Shown: positions 43,932-53,114, counted from the first letter of the stretch. The stretch is 64,000 bases of DNA from Adhaeribacter rhizoryzae (GCF_008629685.1 NZ_VWSF01000008.1:62001-126000); one strand, 5' to 3'. Notes: generated by a model not told the origin, from the letters alone. Numbers and translations are program-made.

Positions 43932-44150
43932 AGGAGTGATTGTTTATACAAATTTCTTAAAAAATGCCGAATGCGCTTCTTTTAATAAGAAGTAATTGTT
44001 GATAACTGAGGTTAATGCAATTTATGTTATAAGTAAGTGTGGTTATGTAATTGTAATAAATGAATGATTTTAATTTTTTATGATTGTAATTAATAGGAAT
44101 AAACCTTTTAAAATATTGTAAATAAAGCTTTAAAATATAATTATTACGCT

Positions 44151-44183
44151 TTTGTATTTTTATTAAATATTTAATTATGTTTG
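44151..44183 (+). promoter_or_regulatory. Complete Bacteroidota promoter of the T9SS client gene
   Basis: TTTG at 44151-44154 and TATGTTTG at 44176-44183 are separated by 21 bases, matching the TTTG-N19/21-TAnnTTTG consensus at every fixed position. It ends 32 bases before the ATG at 44216 inside a very AT-rich 284-base gap. Confidence 0.8.
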
Positions 44184-44215
44184 CATACTGAATATTGTAA
44201 AACAATTTATCTCTT

Positions 44216-45742
44216 ATGAATAATTCTACTCTTGTTGGGTTAGAAACTGTTGTGGATGTACTGCTTAGGGCCCAAGTTGCTAACGTAAAGTCGTTTAAAA
44301 CATTGGCCTTGCAATGTCTGAAACAAGGACTGGTAATTTTAACGGTGCTACTGTATTTTGCCGGTAGTGCCCATGGCCAGGCAAACCGGGCCGTTTCGGA
44401 AATTATTACGGATTTTGGCGGCTATTGGCGGAGTGGCGTTGGCGCTATTAATACGGTAAAGCCCAACAACAGTCATAATTTGTTAGCATTTAAGTATAAT
44501 AACGTTACTTATTCCACCGGGGTAAACGATAAAACACTTTCTTTAAGAGGTATTAGCCATAGTCCAATGGCTTTTGTAGCCTTACCGGTAACTTCTGTGC
44601 CGGGTACCGTAACCTCCAATACTAAAATTGGTTTAGGATCTATGTACGATGGGGTAGCCGTTGGACCCAGCAACCCGCCGCCAGCTAATAATATTCCGCT
44701 CTATCTTTCGGATGGCGTAAATGGTCTGGATTTAGGAACCTGTGTGGCCAATTTACCAGCGGGTACGATGTCTTTTGCTATTACCAGTGTGTCGGCGGCG
44801 GCTATCGGCGATGGTATTCCGGATGTGCTGGTAACCCAGGTGGCCGACCCTTCCGGTACTTCTTTTGACCGCTATAGCTTTACCGATGTTAATGGCACCC
44901 AGATAGGTACGCCACTAGACATTATATTTTCTAATATCAGCCCGGTTGGGCAGTGGCTAGGTGACTTTTATGAAGCTAGCGTTACTCCCATGACCTTAAG
45001 CAATGCTACCGGTAGTACGTTTACCAATGGTTCCAGGGATATACGTTTATGGGCCGCCGACTTCTCTGATTTTGGTATAACCAGCGCTAATATCAGCAAT
45101 ATTCGCAATTTCCAGATAAAATTATCCGGGGTAAGCGATGTGGCATTTGTGGCGCACAATAATTCTTCTTTTAAATCTACAAATCCAATAGGTAATATTT
45201 TGCCGGTAAACCTTACTTACTTTACCGGTAAAAGTCAGAGCGGGCAAACAATGTTGTCGTGGCAAACGGCTACCGAAAAGAACAACCAATATTTTGCCGT
45301 AGAAACCAGTACCGACGGAAAAGGTTTTGAAACATTAACAACTTTAGCGGGTGCCGGCAATAGTACAGCTAAAATTAACTACAATTATACCCACACCAAA
45401 CCAGCCATTGGTGGTAATTATTACCGGTTAAAACAAGTAGATACAAACGGCGATTTTGAATACAGTAAAATAATTTTTGTTAAAAACCAGGTTGCCGAAC
45501 GCGCATTAACGCTTTATCCAAATCCGGCCCACGGGGTAGTAAATGTTGCCCATGATTTAGCTACTGGTAAAGAGCAAATACAGGTACTCAATATTATGGG
45601 CAAGGTGCTGTTGCGCAAGCAACCCGAAGTTGCAGCCAGGCAAACCAAACTGGTAGTAACAAGTTTATCAAAAGGTTATTACCAGGTAGTTTATATCTCG
45701 GCTACCGGCACTAAATCGGTGAAAAAGCTGGTTATAGAGTAG
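44216..45742 (+). CDS. Secreted protein with type IX sorting domain
   Basis: 508 residues. A long polar N-terminus (about 37 residues) precedes a hydrophobic signal core (GLVILTVLLYFAGSAHG, cleaved before Q). The body is rich in Thr, Ser, Asn and beta strands with no recognised enzyme domain (about 57-325). From about 330 a fibronectin-like segment (LPVNLTYFTGKSQSGQTMLSWQ) leads to the T9SS type A sorting domain, about 430-508, starting LTLYPNPAHGVVNV and ending VKKLVIE. It would cross the outer membrane through the gld/por machinery and stay on the surface or be released. Its own promoter and terminator make it monocistronic. Confidence 0.88.
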   Translation: MNNSTLVGLETVVDVLLRAQVANVKSFKTLALQCLKQGLVILTVLLYFAGSAHGQANRAVSEIITDFGGYWRSGVGAINTVKPNNSHNLLAFKYNNVTYSTGVNDKTLSLRGISHSPMAFVALPVTSVPGTVTSNTKIGLGSMYDGVAVGPSNPPPANNIPLYLSDGVNGLDLGTCVANLPAGTMSFAITSVSAAAIGDGIPDVLVTQVADPSGTSFDRYSFTDVNGTQIGTPLDIIFSNISPVGQWLGDFYEASVTPMTLSNATGSTFTNGSRDIRLWAADFSDFGITSANISNIRNFQIKLSGVSDVAFVAHNNSSFKSTNPIGNILPVNLTYFTGKSQSGQTMLSWQTATEKNNQYFAVETSTDGKGFETLTTLAGAGNSTAKINYNYTHTKPAIGGNYYRLKQVDTNGDFEYSKIIFVKNQVAERALTLYPNPAHGVVNVAHDLATGKEQIQVLNIMGKVLLRKQPEVAARQTKLVVTSLSKGYYQVVYISATGTKSVKKLVIE

Positions 45743-45770
45743 TTTAATATTTTGTAAAACAGTAAGTTAT

Positions 45771-45819
45771 AAATAAAAAATCCCCGGCTTAAATTATGTA
45801 AGCCGGGGATTTTTTATTT
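45771..45819. terminator. Bidirectional terminator, 21-bp perfect arms
   Basis: Bases 45771-45791 and 45799-45819 are exact reverse complements with a 7-base loop. GC-rich TCCCCGGCTTA is flanked by an A-run on the left and a T-run on the right, so it works for the T9SS client (plus) and the M16 gene (minus). Confidence 0.93.
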
Positions 45820-45845
45820 ATATGTAAATTTTTGTGTTGCAATAA

Positions 45846-47117
45846 TTAAATTTCGGCTGTTGCGGCTTCTTCTGCTTCTTTTGGATCGGCGTGATAAATT
45901 AACGTGGCGCAATTATCGGGGCGCAGCATTTGCCGGGATTCCTGCAAAATATCCTGCGCCGTAACAGCTTGTACTTTTTCACTTTCCAGGTTTATCAGGT
46001 TGGCATCGCCTAATAATTTGCTGTGGGCTAAGTTCATGGCGCGGTTTAGCAATTCTATTTCGGAGAACACAATCGAGGCTTCGGCGTGGTTTTTTACTTT
46101 GGTTAGTTCTTCTTCGCTTATTAGTTCCTCCATTAATTTCTGATTAATTTCTTCTATGGCCGCATTGGCTACCTGGGCATCCACGCCTTCGTTTAACTTA
46201 CCCTGAATTACGAGCAAGCCTTTTTCGTTAGAGCCGGTACAAGAAGCACTAATGGAGTTAAATAATTTACGTTCTTTTACCAGTTCGCTGTATAACCTAG
46301 ACGATTTTCCCCGGCCCAGAATATCGCTTACCAAATCGGCGGCATAATAATCTGCATCGTTGCGGCCGGGCATCAGGTAAGTTTTGTAAATACCCGTTAG
46401 GGGTACGTTGGCGGTATGCTCCAATAATTTGGCTTCGGTCCGAACAGGTTCGGAAGGCAGGTTGCGCTCGTATTTTTCGCCGGACGGAATCGGGCCAAAC
46501 CATTTTTCAGAAAGTTCGCGGGCTTTGTCAAAAGTAATATTGCCGGCAATTACCAATATGGCGTTTATCGGCGAATAATGTTTCCGGAAAAAGCTGCGCA
46601 CATCTTCCATTCTGGCATCGGCTATGTGCGAAATTTCTTTACCAATGGTGGGCCATTTATACGGGTGCACGTCGTAAGACAAAGGCCGCAGTTTTAGCCA
46701 CACATCGCCGTAAGGCTGGTTTAAATAATTTTGTTTAAACTCTTCAATTACCACTTTGCGCTGTACTTCCAGGCCGTTCTCATCGAAAGCCAAACCCAGC
46801 ATCCGGTCAGATTCGAGCCAGAAACCGGTTTCAATATTCTGGGCCGGCACCGATAAATAATAGTTGGTAATATCGGGGCTGGTAAAAGCATTATTTTCGC
46901 CGCCTACTTTTTGCAGCGGCTCGTCGTAACTCGGAATATTTACCGAGCCGCTAAACATTAAATGCTCAAATAAATGCGCAAAACCGGTTTGGGATTCGGC
47001 TTCGTCTTTCGAGCCTACGTCGTACAACACGTTTAACACGGTCATGGGTGTGGTAAAATCTTCGTGTACTACCACCCGCAGGCCATTATCTAAGGTAAAT
47101 TCTTTAAAATCTATCAC
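45846..47117 (-). CDS. M16 family zinc peptidase
   Basis: 423 residues, one full M16 unit of the pitrilysin/processing-protease type. The inverted zinc motif HxxEH is intact in HLFEHLMF (His48, Glu51, His52), and the distal acidic ligand lies in RKVVIEEFKQN about 75 residues on. No signal peptide, so a cytoplasmic or membrane-associated location is likely. It is convergent with the T9SS client and shares its terminator. Often encoded beside a second, inactive M16 protein; none is seen here. Confidence 0.93.
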   Translation of the reverse strand: MIDFKEFTLDNGLRVVVHEDFTTPMTVLNVLYDVGSKDEAESQTGFAHLFEHLMFSGSVNIPSYDEPLQKVGGENNAFTSPDITNYYLSVPAQNIETGFWLESDRMLGLAFDENGLEVQRKVVIEEFKQNYLNQPYGDVWLKLRPLSYDVHPYKWPTIGKEISHIADARMEDVRSFFRKHYSPINAILVIAGNITFDKARELSEKWFGPIPSGEKYERNLPSEPVRTEAKLLEHTANVPLTGIYKTYLMPGRNDADYYAADLVSDILGRGKSSRLYSELVKERKLFNSISASCTGSNEKGLLVIQGKLNEGVDAQVANAAIEEINQKLMEELISEEELTKVKNHAEASIVFSEIELLNRAMNLAHSKLLGDANLINLESEKVQAVTAQDILQESRQMLRPDNCATLIYHADPKEAEEAATAEI

Positions 47118-47269
47118 GGGCTAATTATTTCTTTTTAAGCTGGAAAATTTATTCCTGATGCCGGTGCCACCTCTATGGCAAAAGCATACGGAAAACGAAT
47201 TGATATGGATAATTCTTTTCAAAATTCGACATTTAAAACAAGAGATTCAATAAATGTTAGTTTTTACCT

Positions 47270-47277
47270 TAATTTTG
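47270..47277 (+). promoter_or_regulatory. -7 promoter box of the E1 gene (TAATTTTG)
   Basis: TAATTTTG matches TAnnTTTG and ends 21 bases before the ATG at 47299. No TTTG at the standard -33 spacing. Confidence 0.5.
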
Positions 47278-47298
47278 AATAATTTTTAGTTGCCCAAG

Positions 47299-49278
47299 AT
47301 GAATTTTAACCGCAAACAATATACCGACGACGATTTACTGGCCTTATACCGGGGCATATTGCTGCCCCGCCTGATTGAAGAACGCATGCTGATTTTGCTC
47401 CGGCAAGGCCGCATTACCAAATGGTTTTCGGGTATTGGGCAGGAAGCTATTTCGGTAGGGGCTACGCTGGCGTTAAACCCCGATGAATATATATTGCCGC
47501 TGCACCGCAATTTAGGTGTTTTTACCGGCCGTAATATTCCTTTGGAACGGTTGTTTGCGCAATTTCAGGGAAAGAAAACCGGCTTTACCAAAGGCCGCGA
47601 TCGGTCGTTTCACTTTGGCAGCAAAGAACACCACATTGTGGGCATGATTTCGCACCTGGGGCCGCAACTAGCTGTTGCCGATGGTATTGCCTTAGCCGAT
47701 TTGCTGGATAAAAAACAAAAAGCAACTTTGGTTTTTAGCGGTGATGGTGGCGCCAGCGAAGGCGATTTTCACGAGGCTTTAAATGTAGCGGCTGTCTGGA
47801 GTTTGCCGGTTATATTTATGATCGAAAATAATGGCTACGGTCTTTCCACGCCCAACAGCGAGCAGTTTAAATTCGCCAGTTTTATCGATAAAGGTCCGGC
47901 TTACGGCATCGATACCTTGCAGATAGATGGCAACAACGTGGTAGAAGTGTACGATACGGTGCGGCAGGCCGCTGCCAGCCTCCGCCAAAATCCTCGCCCC
48001 ATATTAATCGAAGCCATGACTTTCCGGATGCGGGGCCACGAAGAAGCTTCCGGCACCAAATACGTACCGCAGGAATTGTTCGAGAAATGGACCAAGAAAG
48101 ATCCGGTTGAAAATTTCGAAAAATATCTCCTCGACGAAATGGTGCTGACCGCCCGGTCGCAAGTGGCTATTCGGGAAGAACTTAAAAATTTAATAGAAGA
48201 TGGCCTGGAAAAAGCTTTTGCTGTACCCCTGCCCGAACCAGATTTGGCCGAAGAACTGGCCGATATGTACCGCTCGTTTAACCAGGTGTTAATAGCGCCA
48301 ACTAGTGCAGATACTACCGAAAAACGGTTTGTAGATGCTATTGCGGATGGGTTGCGGCAAAGCCTGGAGCGCTACCCCGAACTAGTAATAATGGGACAGG
48401 ATATTGCGGAGTACGGCGGCGTTTTTAAAGTAACCGAAGGTTTTGTGGAGCAGTTTGGCAAGCAACGCATTCGCAACACGCCATTGTGCGAATCGGCTAT
48501 TGTGGGTATTGGTTTGGGCATGTCGGTGAAGGCGAAGAAATCGGTAATAGAAATGCAGTTTGCCGATTTTGTGACTTGTGGCTTTAATCAGGTGGTAAAT
48601 AATTTAGCTAAATCGCATTACCGCTGGGGCCAGAACGCCGACGTAGTAATCCGGATGCCAACTGGGGCGGGTACCGCCGCCGGACCATTCCATTCGCAAT
48701 CGAACGAAGCCTGGTTTTTCCATACGCCCGGTTTAAAAGTTGTGTATCCATCCAGCCCCTACGATGCCAAAGGGTTGTTAAATGCGGCCATCGAAGATCC
48801 TAACCCGGTACTGTATTTCGAGCATAAATTATTATACCGTTCTATTGCCAGCCAAATTCCCGACGATTATTATACCTTAGAAATTGGTAAAGCCAAAATG
48901 GTTACCGAAGGCAGTGATATTTCAATAATAACCTACGGCATGGGCGTACATTGGGCCGCACACTTATTGCAAACCATGCCCGAAGTAAGCGCCGATATTT
49001 TGGATTTGCGTACTTTGCTACCTTGGGATCAGGAAGCGGTGGCCAGAACCGTTAAGAAAACCGGTAGGGTGCTTATTTTGCACGAAGATACTTTAACCGG
49101 TGGCATTGGCGCCGAGATTAGCGCCTGGATATCAGAAAATTGCTTTACTTACCTCGATGGACCGGTTATTCGGGTAGCCAGCCTCGATACGGCCGTACCT
49201 TTTTCGCCGCCGCTGGAGCAGCAGTTTTTACCGGTGCAGCGCCTGCAAGAAAAAGTAGAGCAACTGCTTAAATATTAA
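47299..49278 (+). CDS. Fused 2-oxoacid dehydrogenase E1, alpha plus beta
   Basis: 659 residues from the ATG at 47299 (MNFNRKQYTDDDLL). The E1-alpha part (about 1-320) has the thiamine diphosphate motif GDGGASEGDFHEALN...IENNGYG; the E1-beta part (about 335-659) has QDIAEYGGVFKVTEG and the transketolase-like C-terminal domain. In most bacteria these are two proteins; the fused form is common in Bacteroidota and is usually taken as branched-chain 2-oxoacid dehydrogenase (2-oxoisovalerate) or a general 2-oxoacid E1. It decarboxylates the acid and hands the acyl group to lipoylated E2. E2 and E3 are not nearby. LipA, encoded 2.4 kb on, supplies lipoyl groups. Confidence 0.93.
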   Translation: MNFNRKQYTDDDLLALYRGILLPRLIEERMLILLRQGRITKWFSGIGQEAISVGATLALNPDEYILPLHRNLGVFTGRNIPLERLFAQFQGKKTGFTKGRDRSFHFGSKEHHIVGMISHLGPQLAVADGIALADLLDKKQKATLVFSGDGGASEGDFHEALNVAAVWSLPVIFMIENNGYGLSTPNSEQFKFASFIDKGPAYGIDTLQIDGNNVVEVYDTVRQAAASLRQNPRPILIEAMTFRMRGHEEASGTKYVPQELFEKWTKKDPVENFEKYLLDEMVLTARSQVAIREELKNLIEDGLEKAFAVPLPEPDLAEELADMYRSFNQVLIAPTSADTTEKRFVDAIADGLRQSLERYPELVIMGQDIAEYGGVFKVTEGFVEQFGKQRIRNTPLCESAIVGIGLGMSVKAKKSVIEMQFADFVTCGFNQVVNNLAKSHYRWGQNADVVIRMPTGAGTAAGPFHSQSNEAWFFHTPGLKVVYPSSPYDAKGLLNAAIEDPNPVLYFEHKLLYRSIASQIPDDYYTLEIGKAKMVTEGSDISIITYGMGVHWAAHLLQTMPEVSADILDLRTLLPWDQEAVARTVKKTGRVLILHEDTLTGGIGAEISAWISENCFTYLDGPVIRVASLDTAVPFSPPLEQQFLPVQRLQEKVEQLLKY

Positions 49279-49402
49279 TGGGTTAAGCCTAACTGTAACA
49301 TGCTCAAGTTTTCATTTGATAAAAAACCAGGAGCAACTTATAGTTATTTTGGTGGGGCTGTTTGCATCGTATTTATTAAATTATAAATATGTATTTATTC
49401 TT

Positions 49403-49410
49403 TATTTTTG
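49403..49410 (+). promoter_or_regulatory. -7 promoter box (TATTTTTG) before the small lipoprotein
   Basis: TATTTTTG matches TAnnTTTG and ends 19-25 bases before the likely start codon. The nearest TTTG (49361-49364) is too far for a -33 element. Confidence 0.5.
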
Positions 49411-49429
49411 AACAATTGCATAAATCTGA

Positions 49430-49696
49430 TTGTCTTTGAAAGTAGTAAGAAGTTCTTTTTTAATGTTATTGGCAGCGAGCTTGTTACTGGCAAGTTGCCG
49501 GAATGGTAAAATTCCGTGTCCTAAGTTTGGTACCGATAAGAAATTTGGCTTGTTTAAAACAAAATCAGTTTCGGGTAAGTCCAGCGAAGGCCCGCTGGGC
49601 GAAAAGGTAGATTACGGGAAAGATGGCTTAATCAAGAAAAATAAATATAAGTATTTGAGAAACAAACCTAAACGCAAAAAGTATAGAAGTAGGTAA
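49430..49696 (+). CDS. Small basic lipoprotein, unknown function
   Basis: 88 residues from TTG at 49430 (or 86 from TTG at 49436; no ATG is available). The N-terminus LKVVRSSFLMLLAASLLLASC is a lipoprotein signal with Cys23. The mature part is short, and its last 20 residues (KKNKYKYLRNKPKRKKYRSR) are almost wholly Lys, Arg and Tyr. Such a tail could bind acidic surface polymers or DNA. The next gene overlaps the stop (TAATG). Not assigned to any family. Confidence 0.65.
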   Translation: MSLKVVRSSFLMLLAASLLLASCRNGKIPCPKFGTDKKFGLFKTKSVSGKSSEGPLGEKVDYGKDGLIKKNKYKYLRNKPKRKKYRSR

Positions 49697-50070
49697 TGCT
49701 AAAACCGGCGGCTATGGAAATGAAATTTACATTTACTAAAAATATAATTTTTGCTGTAGCTGGCGGGTTGCTTTTACTGGTAAGTATTGTGCCAACCTTT
49801 GCCCAAACAACGTACACCACCCCGGCTAAAATTAAAGCCGATACCAGGAAAAGTAAAAGAGAGGCCGTTGCTTATAAAGCCGACCACAAAGAAACCCATT
49901 TGGATGTGGCCCCCTATAACTATAAAATAGGAAAGGCTGGACGCAAGCCAAGGATGGTAGACGAAGAACCTACGGATTATAGCAACGATAAAGAAAAAAA
50001 CGCGCTTTTTGAAAGCCCGAAAAAGATAAATAAAAAGAAGAAGCTTTTGCAAGCGCAAAAGCAAGAATAA
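49696..50070 (+). CDS. Small basic exported protein, unknown function
   Basis: 124 residues; its ATG overlaps the preceding stop (TAATG). A hydrophobic segment after FTFTKNIIFAVAGGLLLLVS ends at TFAQ, fitting a signal peptide cleaved before Q or an anchor. The mature part is charged, with DVAPYNYKIGKAGRKPRM, then an acidic patch and a lysine-rich end (KKINKKKKLLQAQKQE). No known domain. Cotranscription with the small lipoprotein and probably with ytxJ 14 bases on suggests a shared task, but what it is cannot be told. Confidence 0.7.
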   Translation: MLKPAAMEMKFTFTKNIIFAVAGGLLLLVSIVPTFAQTTYTTPAKIKADTRKSKREAVAYKADHKETHLDVAPYNYKIGKAGRKPRMVDEEPTDYSNDKEKNALFESPKKINKKKKLLQAQKQE

Positions 50071-50084
50071 AGTTTAATAGGAGT

Positions 50085-50426
50085 ATGGTTAATTGGAACG
50101 CTTTAACGCAACAAAATCAGATACAGGAAATAATAACCGAATCGAAAGAAACACCTGTAATAATATTTAAACATAGTACCACCTGCGCCATTAGCGCTAC
50201 GGCCAAAAACCGGCTGGAGCGGCAATGGGCCGATGCCGGTATAAAAGGCGTAAAAACTTATTATTTAGATTTACTGGCGCATCGGCCGGTATCTAACCAG
50301 GTAGCGCAGGTATTTGGAGTAGAGCATCAATCGCCCCAATTATTGGTAATAAAAAATGGCGTTTGCCAGTATGATGCCTCGCACTTAGGTATAAACCTGA
50401 ACGAAGTTAAAAAAAATATAGCCTAA
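50085..50426 (+). CDS. ytxJ: Bacillithiol-system redox protein YtxJ
   Basis: 113 residues with the thioredoxin-like fold of DUF2847. The single active cysteine lies in IFKHSTTCAISATA (Cys34), the TCxIS pattern of YtxJ, followed by cis-Pro in HQSPQLLVIKNG. YtxJ is a monothiol bacilliredoxin that removes bacillithiol from proteins; the bacillithiol biosynthesis genes are not in the window. It starts 14 bases after the small basic protein, so it is likely in the same transcript. Confidence 0.88.
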   Translation: MVNWNALTQQNQIQEIITESKETPVIIFKHSTTCAISATAKNRLERQWADAGIKGVKTYYLDLLAHRPVSNQVAQVFGVEHQSPQLLVIKNGVCQYDASHLGINLNEVKKNIA

Positions 50427-50743
50427 CGGTTAAACACAGCTAAATAACAAAGGGCCAGATACTAAGTAATCTGGCCTTTCGTTAATAAGGCAGCATAAAT
50501 AAAATTAAGTTAGTTTCCTGGTTACGGTTTTAAACAGAAGGAAAGTTAAAATTTACCGGATAAGTGGGTTGCAACAAATAACAAGTCATGCTTGTTGTTT
50601 AGGTTGCATGCTGGTGCAAGGTAAGCGGCGGGAAAAGACCGGATAAAGAAATAAAATTTAGTTTTCAGTATTTTCAGGTATTAACCTGATTTTGTTCGTG
50701 CCGTAAATTATATATATTTAAGTAAATATTAACAGCTTGTTTT
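50427..50743. other. Intergenic region with one terminator
   Basis: 317 bases. The terminator of the ytxJ transcript lies at 50449-50482. The rest is AT-rich, ending in TATATATATTTAAG before the next gene; no exact TAnnTTTG box, RNA or reading frame was recognised. Confidence 0.6.
50449..50482 (+). terminator. Terminator after ytxJ
   Basis: AAAGGGCCAGAT (50449-50460) pairs with ATCTGGCCTTT (50469-50479), one bulged G, 22 bases after the ytxJ stop. Confidence 0.75.
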
Positions 50744-51499
50744 GTGTTGAAAATAAATCTACTCTTTTGTGCCTTCTTGATGTTAGTTTCTACGGCGTGG
50801 GCACAGCAGCACGATGAAGAAGCCTACCGGCGGGAGTTTAACTACGGCATTAACTTTAATTCTAACGGCGGGCTGATCGGTGGCGGTATGATCAAAGCTT
50901 CGCAATACCTGAAGCCTAACTGGTCTAAGTTCTGGGCCCTGGAGATTGTAGAAGTGAAGCACCCGAAAGAAAAAGGCAACCGGGTTTTCAGTCAGGAAAC
51001 CGGCAACTCTTTTATTTTTGGTAAAAGCAATTATTTATATGCCCTGCGGCCGCATTATGGCCGGGAGTATGTGTTTTTCCGGAAAGCACCCGAATCGGGT
51101 GTGCAGGTAAACGGTATTTTTGCGGGTGGACCCACCATTGGGTTATTGGTGCCTTATTATATTGTATACGATTATAGCACCAATTCCGGCCCCAGACCAG
51201 GTGGGCAAACCGATTACCGCACCGAACAATACGACCCAATTAAGCACGACAGTAACGAACGTATCCGCGGGAATGCGGGCTTTTTATCCGGATTTGGACA
51301 AACTAATTTTAACCTGGGCTTACACGCAAAAACCGGTGTAAGTTTTGAATACGGCCGCTACCGCGAAGATGTAACCGGGGTAGAAGTAGGTTTTTTATTT
51401 GAAGCCTATCCTAAAAAGATGATACTGGTGCCGCGCGCCAATAATACCAGTTTCTTTTCTTCGGTTTATTTAATTTTGTACTACGGCCGCCGCAAATAA
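50744..51499 (+). CDS. Exported, probably outer-membrane beta-barrel protein
   Basis: 251 residues. Start GTG 50744 (TTG 50747 possible); no ATG nearby. A signal peptide (LKINLLFCAFLMLVSTAWA, cleaved before QQHDEE) precedes alternating amphipathic strands: REFNYGINFNSNGGLIGGGM, RPHYGREYVFF, NLGLHAKTGVSFEYGRY and a C-terminal YLILYYGRRK with aromatic spacing. This is the look of a small porin-like barrel conserved in Cytophagales. No family name could be given. Neighbours do not show its role. Confidence 0.7.
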   Translation: MLKINLLFCAFLMLVSTAWAQQHDEEAYRREFNYGINFNSNGGLIGGGMIKASQYLKPNWSKFWALEIVEVKHPKEKGNRVFSQETGNSFIFGKSNYLYALRPHYGREYVFFRKAPESGVQVNGIFAGGPTIGLLVPYYIVYDYSTNSGPRPGGQTDYRTEQYDPIKHDSNERIRGNAGFLSGFGQTNFNLGLHAKTGVSFEYGRYREDVTGVEVGFLFEAYPKKMILVPRANNTSFFSSVYLILYYGRRK

Positions 51500-51669
51500 T
51501 ATTTATTAAAGCTGAGAAGGGCATAGCTGTAGCAAATAAATATTACGCTAGGGTATTCCTTCTTTTGGGTAAAATTTACAATCCTCTCTTTCTCCACCGC
51601 AAAATTTACACTAACTGTAATCTTTCCGGCCCTTGGGCTGTTGTATATTAGCTATTAACAGATATTGCT

Positions 51670-51677
51670 TATCTTTG
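51670..51677 (+). promoter_or_regulatory. -7 promoter box (TATCTTTG) 4 bases before the lipA ATG
   Basis: Exact TAnnTTTG; with a start site a few bases downstream, the RNA would begin at or next to the ATG at 51682. The only TTG upstream (51641-51643) is 26 bases away. Confidence 0.55.
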
Positions 51678-51681
51678 CGTT

Positions 51682-52578
51682 ATGGATGAAATGGTATTAT
51701 TGCCGGTAATTCAGCCGGAAGCCGCGCAACCGGCCAGGCCGCGTAAGCCGGATTGGCTCCGGGTAAAATTACCCGTTGGAAAAGAATATGCCCAGGTGCG
51801 CAGCCTGGTTGATCAATATAAACTACATACAATTTGTGAGAGTGGGAATTGCCCCAATATGGGTGAGTGCTGGGGTGCCGGCACGGCCACCTTTATGATT
51901 TTGGGTAACGTGTGTACGCGTAGCTGCTCTTTTTGTGCCGTTGCCACCGGCCGGCCGAATGAGTACGATACGGATGAGCCACGCCGGGTAGCCGAAGCCA
52001 TTAAATTAATGGGGGTGAAGCACGCCGTTATCACCTCGGTTAACCGCGATGAACTAAAAGACCGCGGGGCCAGCATCTGGCACGAAACCGTGGTGCAAGT
52101 AAAACAACTATCGCCCGAAACGACCATCGAAACGCTTATTCCGGATGTGAAAGGCAACTGGGAAGCCCTGTATACCATGATTTCGCCGGGCCAGGAAGTG
52201 GTCTCGCACAACATGGAAACTGTAGAAAGCCTTTACCGCATGGTGCGGCCGCAAGCCAAGTACGAACGCAGCCTGGAGCAGTTGAAACGTATTAAAGAAT
52301 ACGGTAAACGCTCTAAATCCGGTATTATGCTGGGCCTCGGCGAAACCAAAGAAGAAGTGTACAAAGCCATGGATGATTTAGCGGCAAATGGCCTGGATAT
52401 TTTAACGTTGGGTCAATATTTACAACCCACCAAGCGTCACCTGGAAGTAGCCGAGTTTATTCACCCGGATTTATTTGCCCACTACCGCGAAGAAGGATTA
52501 AATCGGGGCCTCAAATATGTAGAATCCGGCCCATTAGTGCGTTCGTCGTACCACGCCGAACGGCACGTACATATTTAA
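51682..52578 (+). CDS. lipA: Lipoyl synthase
   Basis: 298 residues. Auxiliary cluster cysteines [12 protein letters not shown] (Cys52, Cys57, Cys63) and radical-SAM cluster CTRSCSFC (Cys78, Cys82, Cys85) are intact, followed by AVATGRP and the C-terminal RSSYHAE motif (the serine that ligates the auxiliary cluster). LipA inserts two sulfurs into protein-bound octanoyl groups, making lipoyl on E2 and GcvH. ATG at 51682 or at 51691 are both possible. Promoter box and terminator show a single-gene unit. Confidence 0.97.
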   Translation: MDEMVLLPVIQPEAAQPARPRKPDWLRVKLPVGKEYAQVRSLVDQYKLHTICESGNCPNMGECWGAGTATFMILGNVCTRSCSFCAVATGRPNEYDTDEPRRVAEAIKLMGVKHAVITSVNRDELKDRGASIWHETVVQVKQLSPETTIETLIPDVKGNWEALYTMISPGQEVVSHNMETVESLYRMVRPQAKYERSLEQLKRIKEYGKRSKSGIMLGLGETKEEVYKAMDDLAANGLDILTLGQYLQPTKRHLEVAEFIHPDLFAHYREEGLNRGLKYVESGPLVRSSYHAERHVHI

Positions 52579-52601
52579 GAATATTAAATAATTTATCTTT
52601 A

Positions 52602-52640
52602 AATAAAAGGAGCCCATTTATTTAAATGGGCTCTTTTATT
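52602..52640. terminator. Terminator between lipA and the mutarotase gene
   Basis: Arms 52602-52620 and 52623-52640, one base bulged, 2-base loop, with A-run left and T-run right. It ends lipA and can also serve the convergent sugar cluster. Confidence 0.85.
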
Positions 52641-52749
52641 TTCCAGGCTGCTATAAAATGCCGGGAAGTTTTCAGAAGAAGTAGGGCACCTGCCTGTTAA
52701 GGGAATATTCTGAATATTATTTATTTTTTCTTGATTTTTCAGTTAAGCC

Positions 52750-53091
52750 CTAAGCTTGCGATTGAAATATTTTATCCATTAAAATCCACTTTTCGCCTTC
52801 TTTGGCCCAGGGCAGCGGTACCTGGTATTTCCACATAAGTTTTTCCCATTCCTGCACTTTGGGTTGAGCAGCATCCATCGCCGCTTTTTTTTCAAACGAA
52901 AAATCATCGTCCGTGTCCATAATCATAAACATCCGGTTGCCGGTGCGGTAAATCTGTAGGTTTATAATGCCCGCATCCAAGTCATGTTGCGTTATCTCAG
53001 GCCAGGCATTGCCGGGGGCATGGTAATTCTCATATTCACTTATTAGTTGGGGATCATCTTTTAGATCAAGGGCGAAGCAAAATCTCTGCAT
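52750..53091 (-). CDS. L-rhamnose/L-fucose mutarotase family (RhaM, COG3254)
   Basis: 113 residues of the RhaM/DUF718 family: RFCFALDLKDDPQLISEYEN, HAPGNAWPEI and IYRTGNRMFMIMDT, with the active-site His and Tyr region. Members interconvert the alpha and beta anomers of L-rhamnose or L-fucose. It is the last gene of the four-gene sugar cluster. Together with an L-galactose/L-fucose-type dehydrogenase, L-fucose is the more likely sugar, but this is inference from context. Confidence 0.85.
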   Translation of the reverse strand: MQRFCFALDLKDDPQLISEYENYHAPGNAWPEITQHDLDAGIINLQIYRTGNRMFMIMDTDDDFSFEKKAAMDAAQPKVQEWEKLMWKYQVPLPWAKEGEKWILMDKIFQSQA

Positions 53092-53114
53092 TTCTTTTTA
53101 TAAAAATAGCTGTG

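Noticed and set aside
43957-44205. Open minus-strand frame of 82 codons before the T9SS client
   Set aside because: Very AT-rich, Ile/Tyr/Asn/Lys-heavy low-complexity translation, no start context; overlaps the client promoter region. Best read as non-coding.
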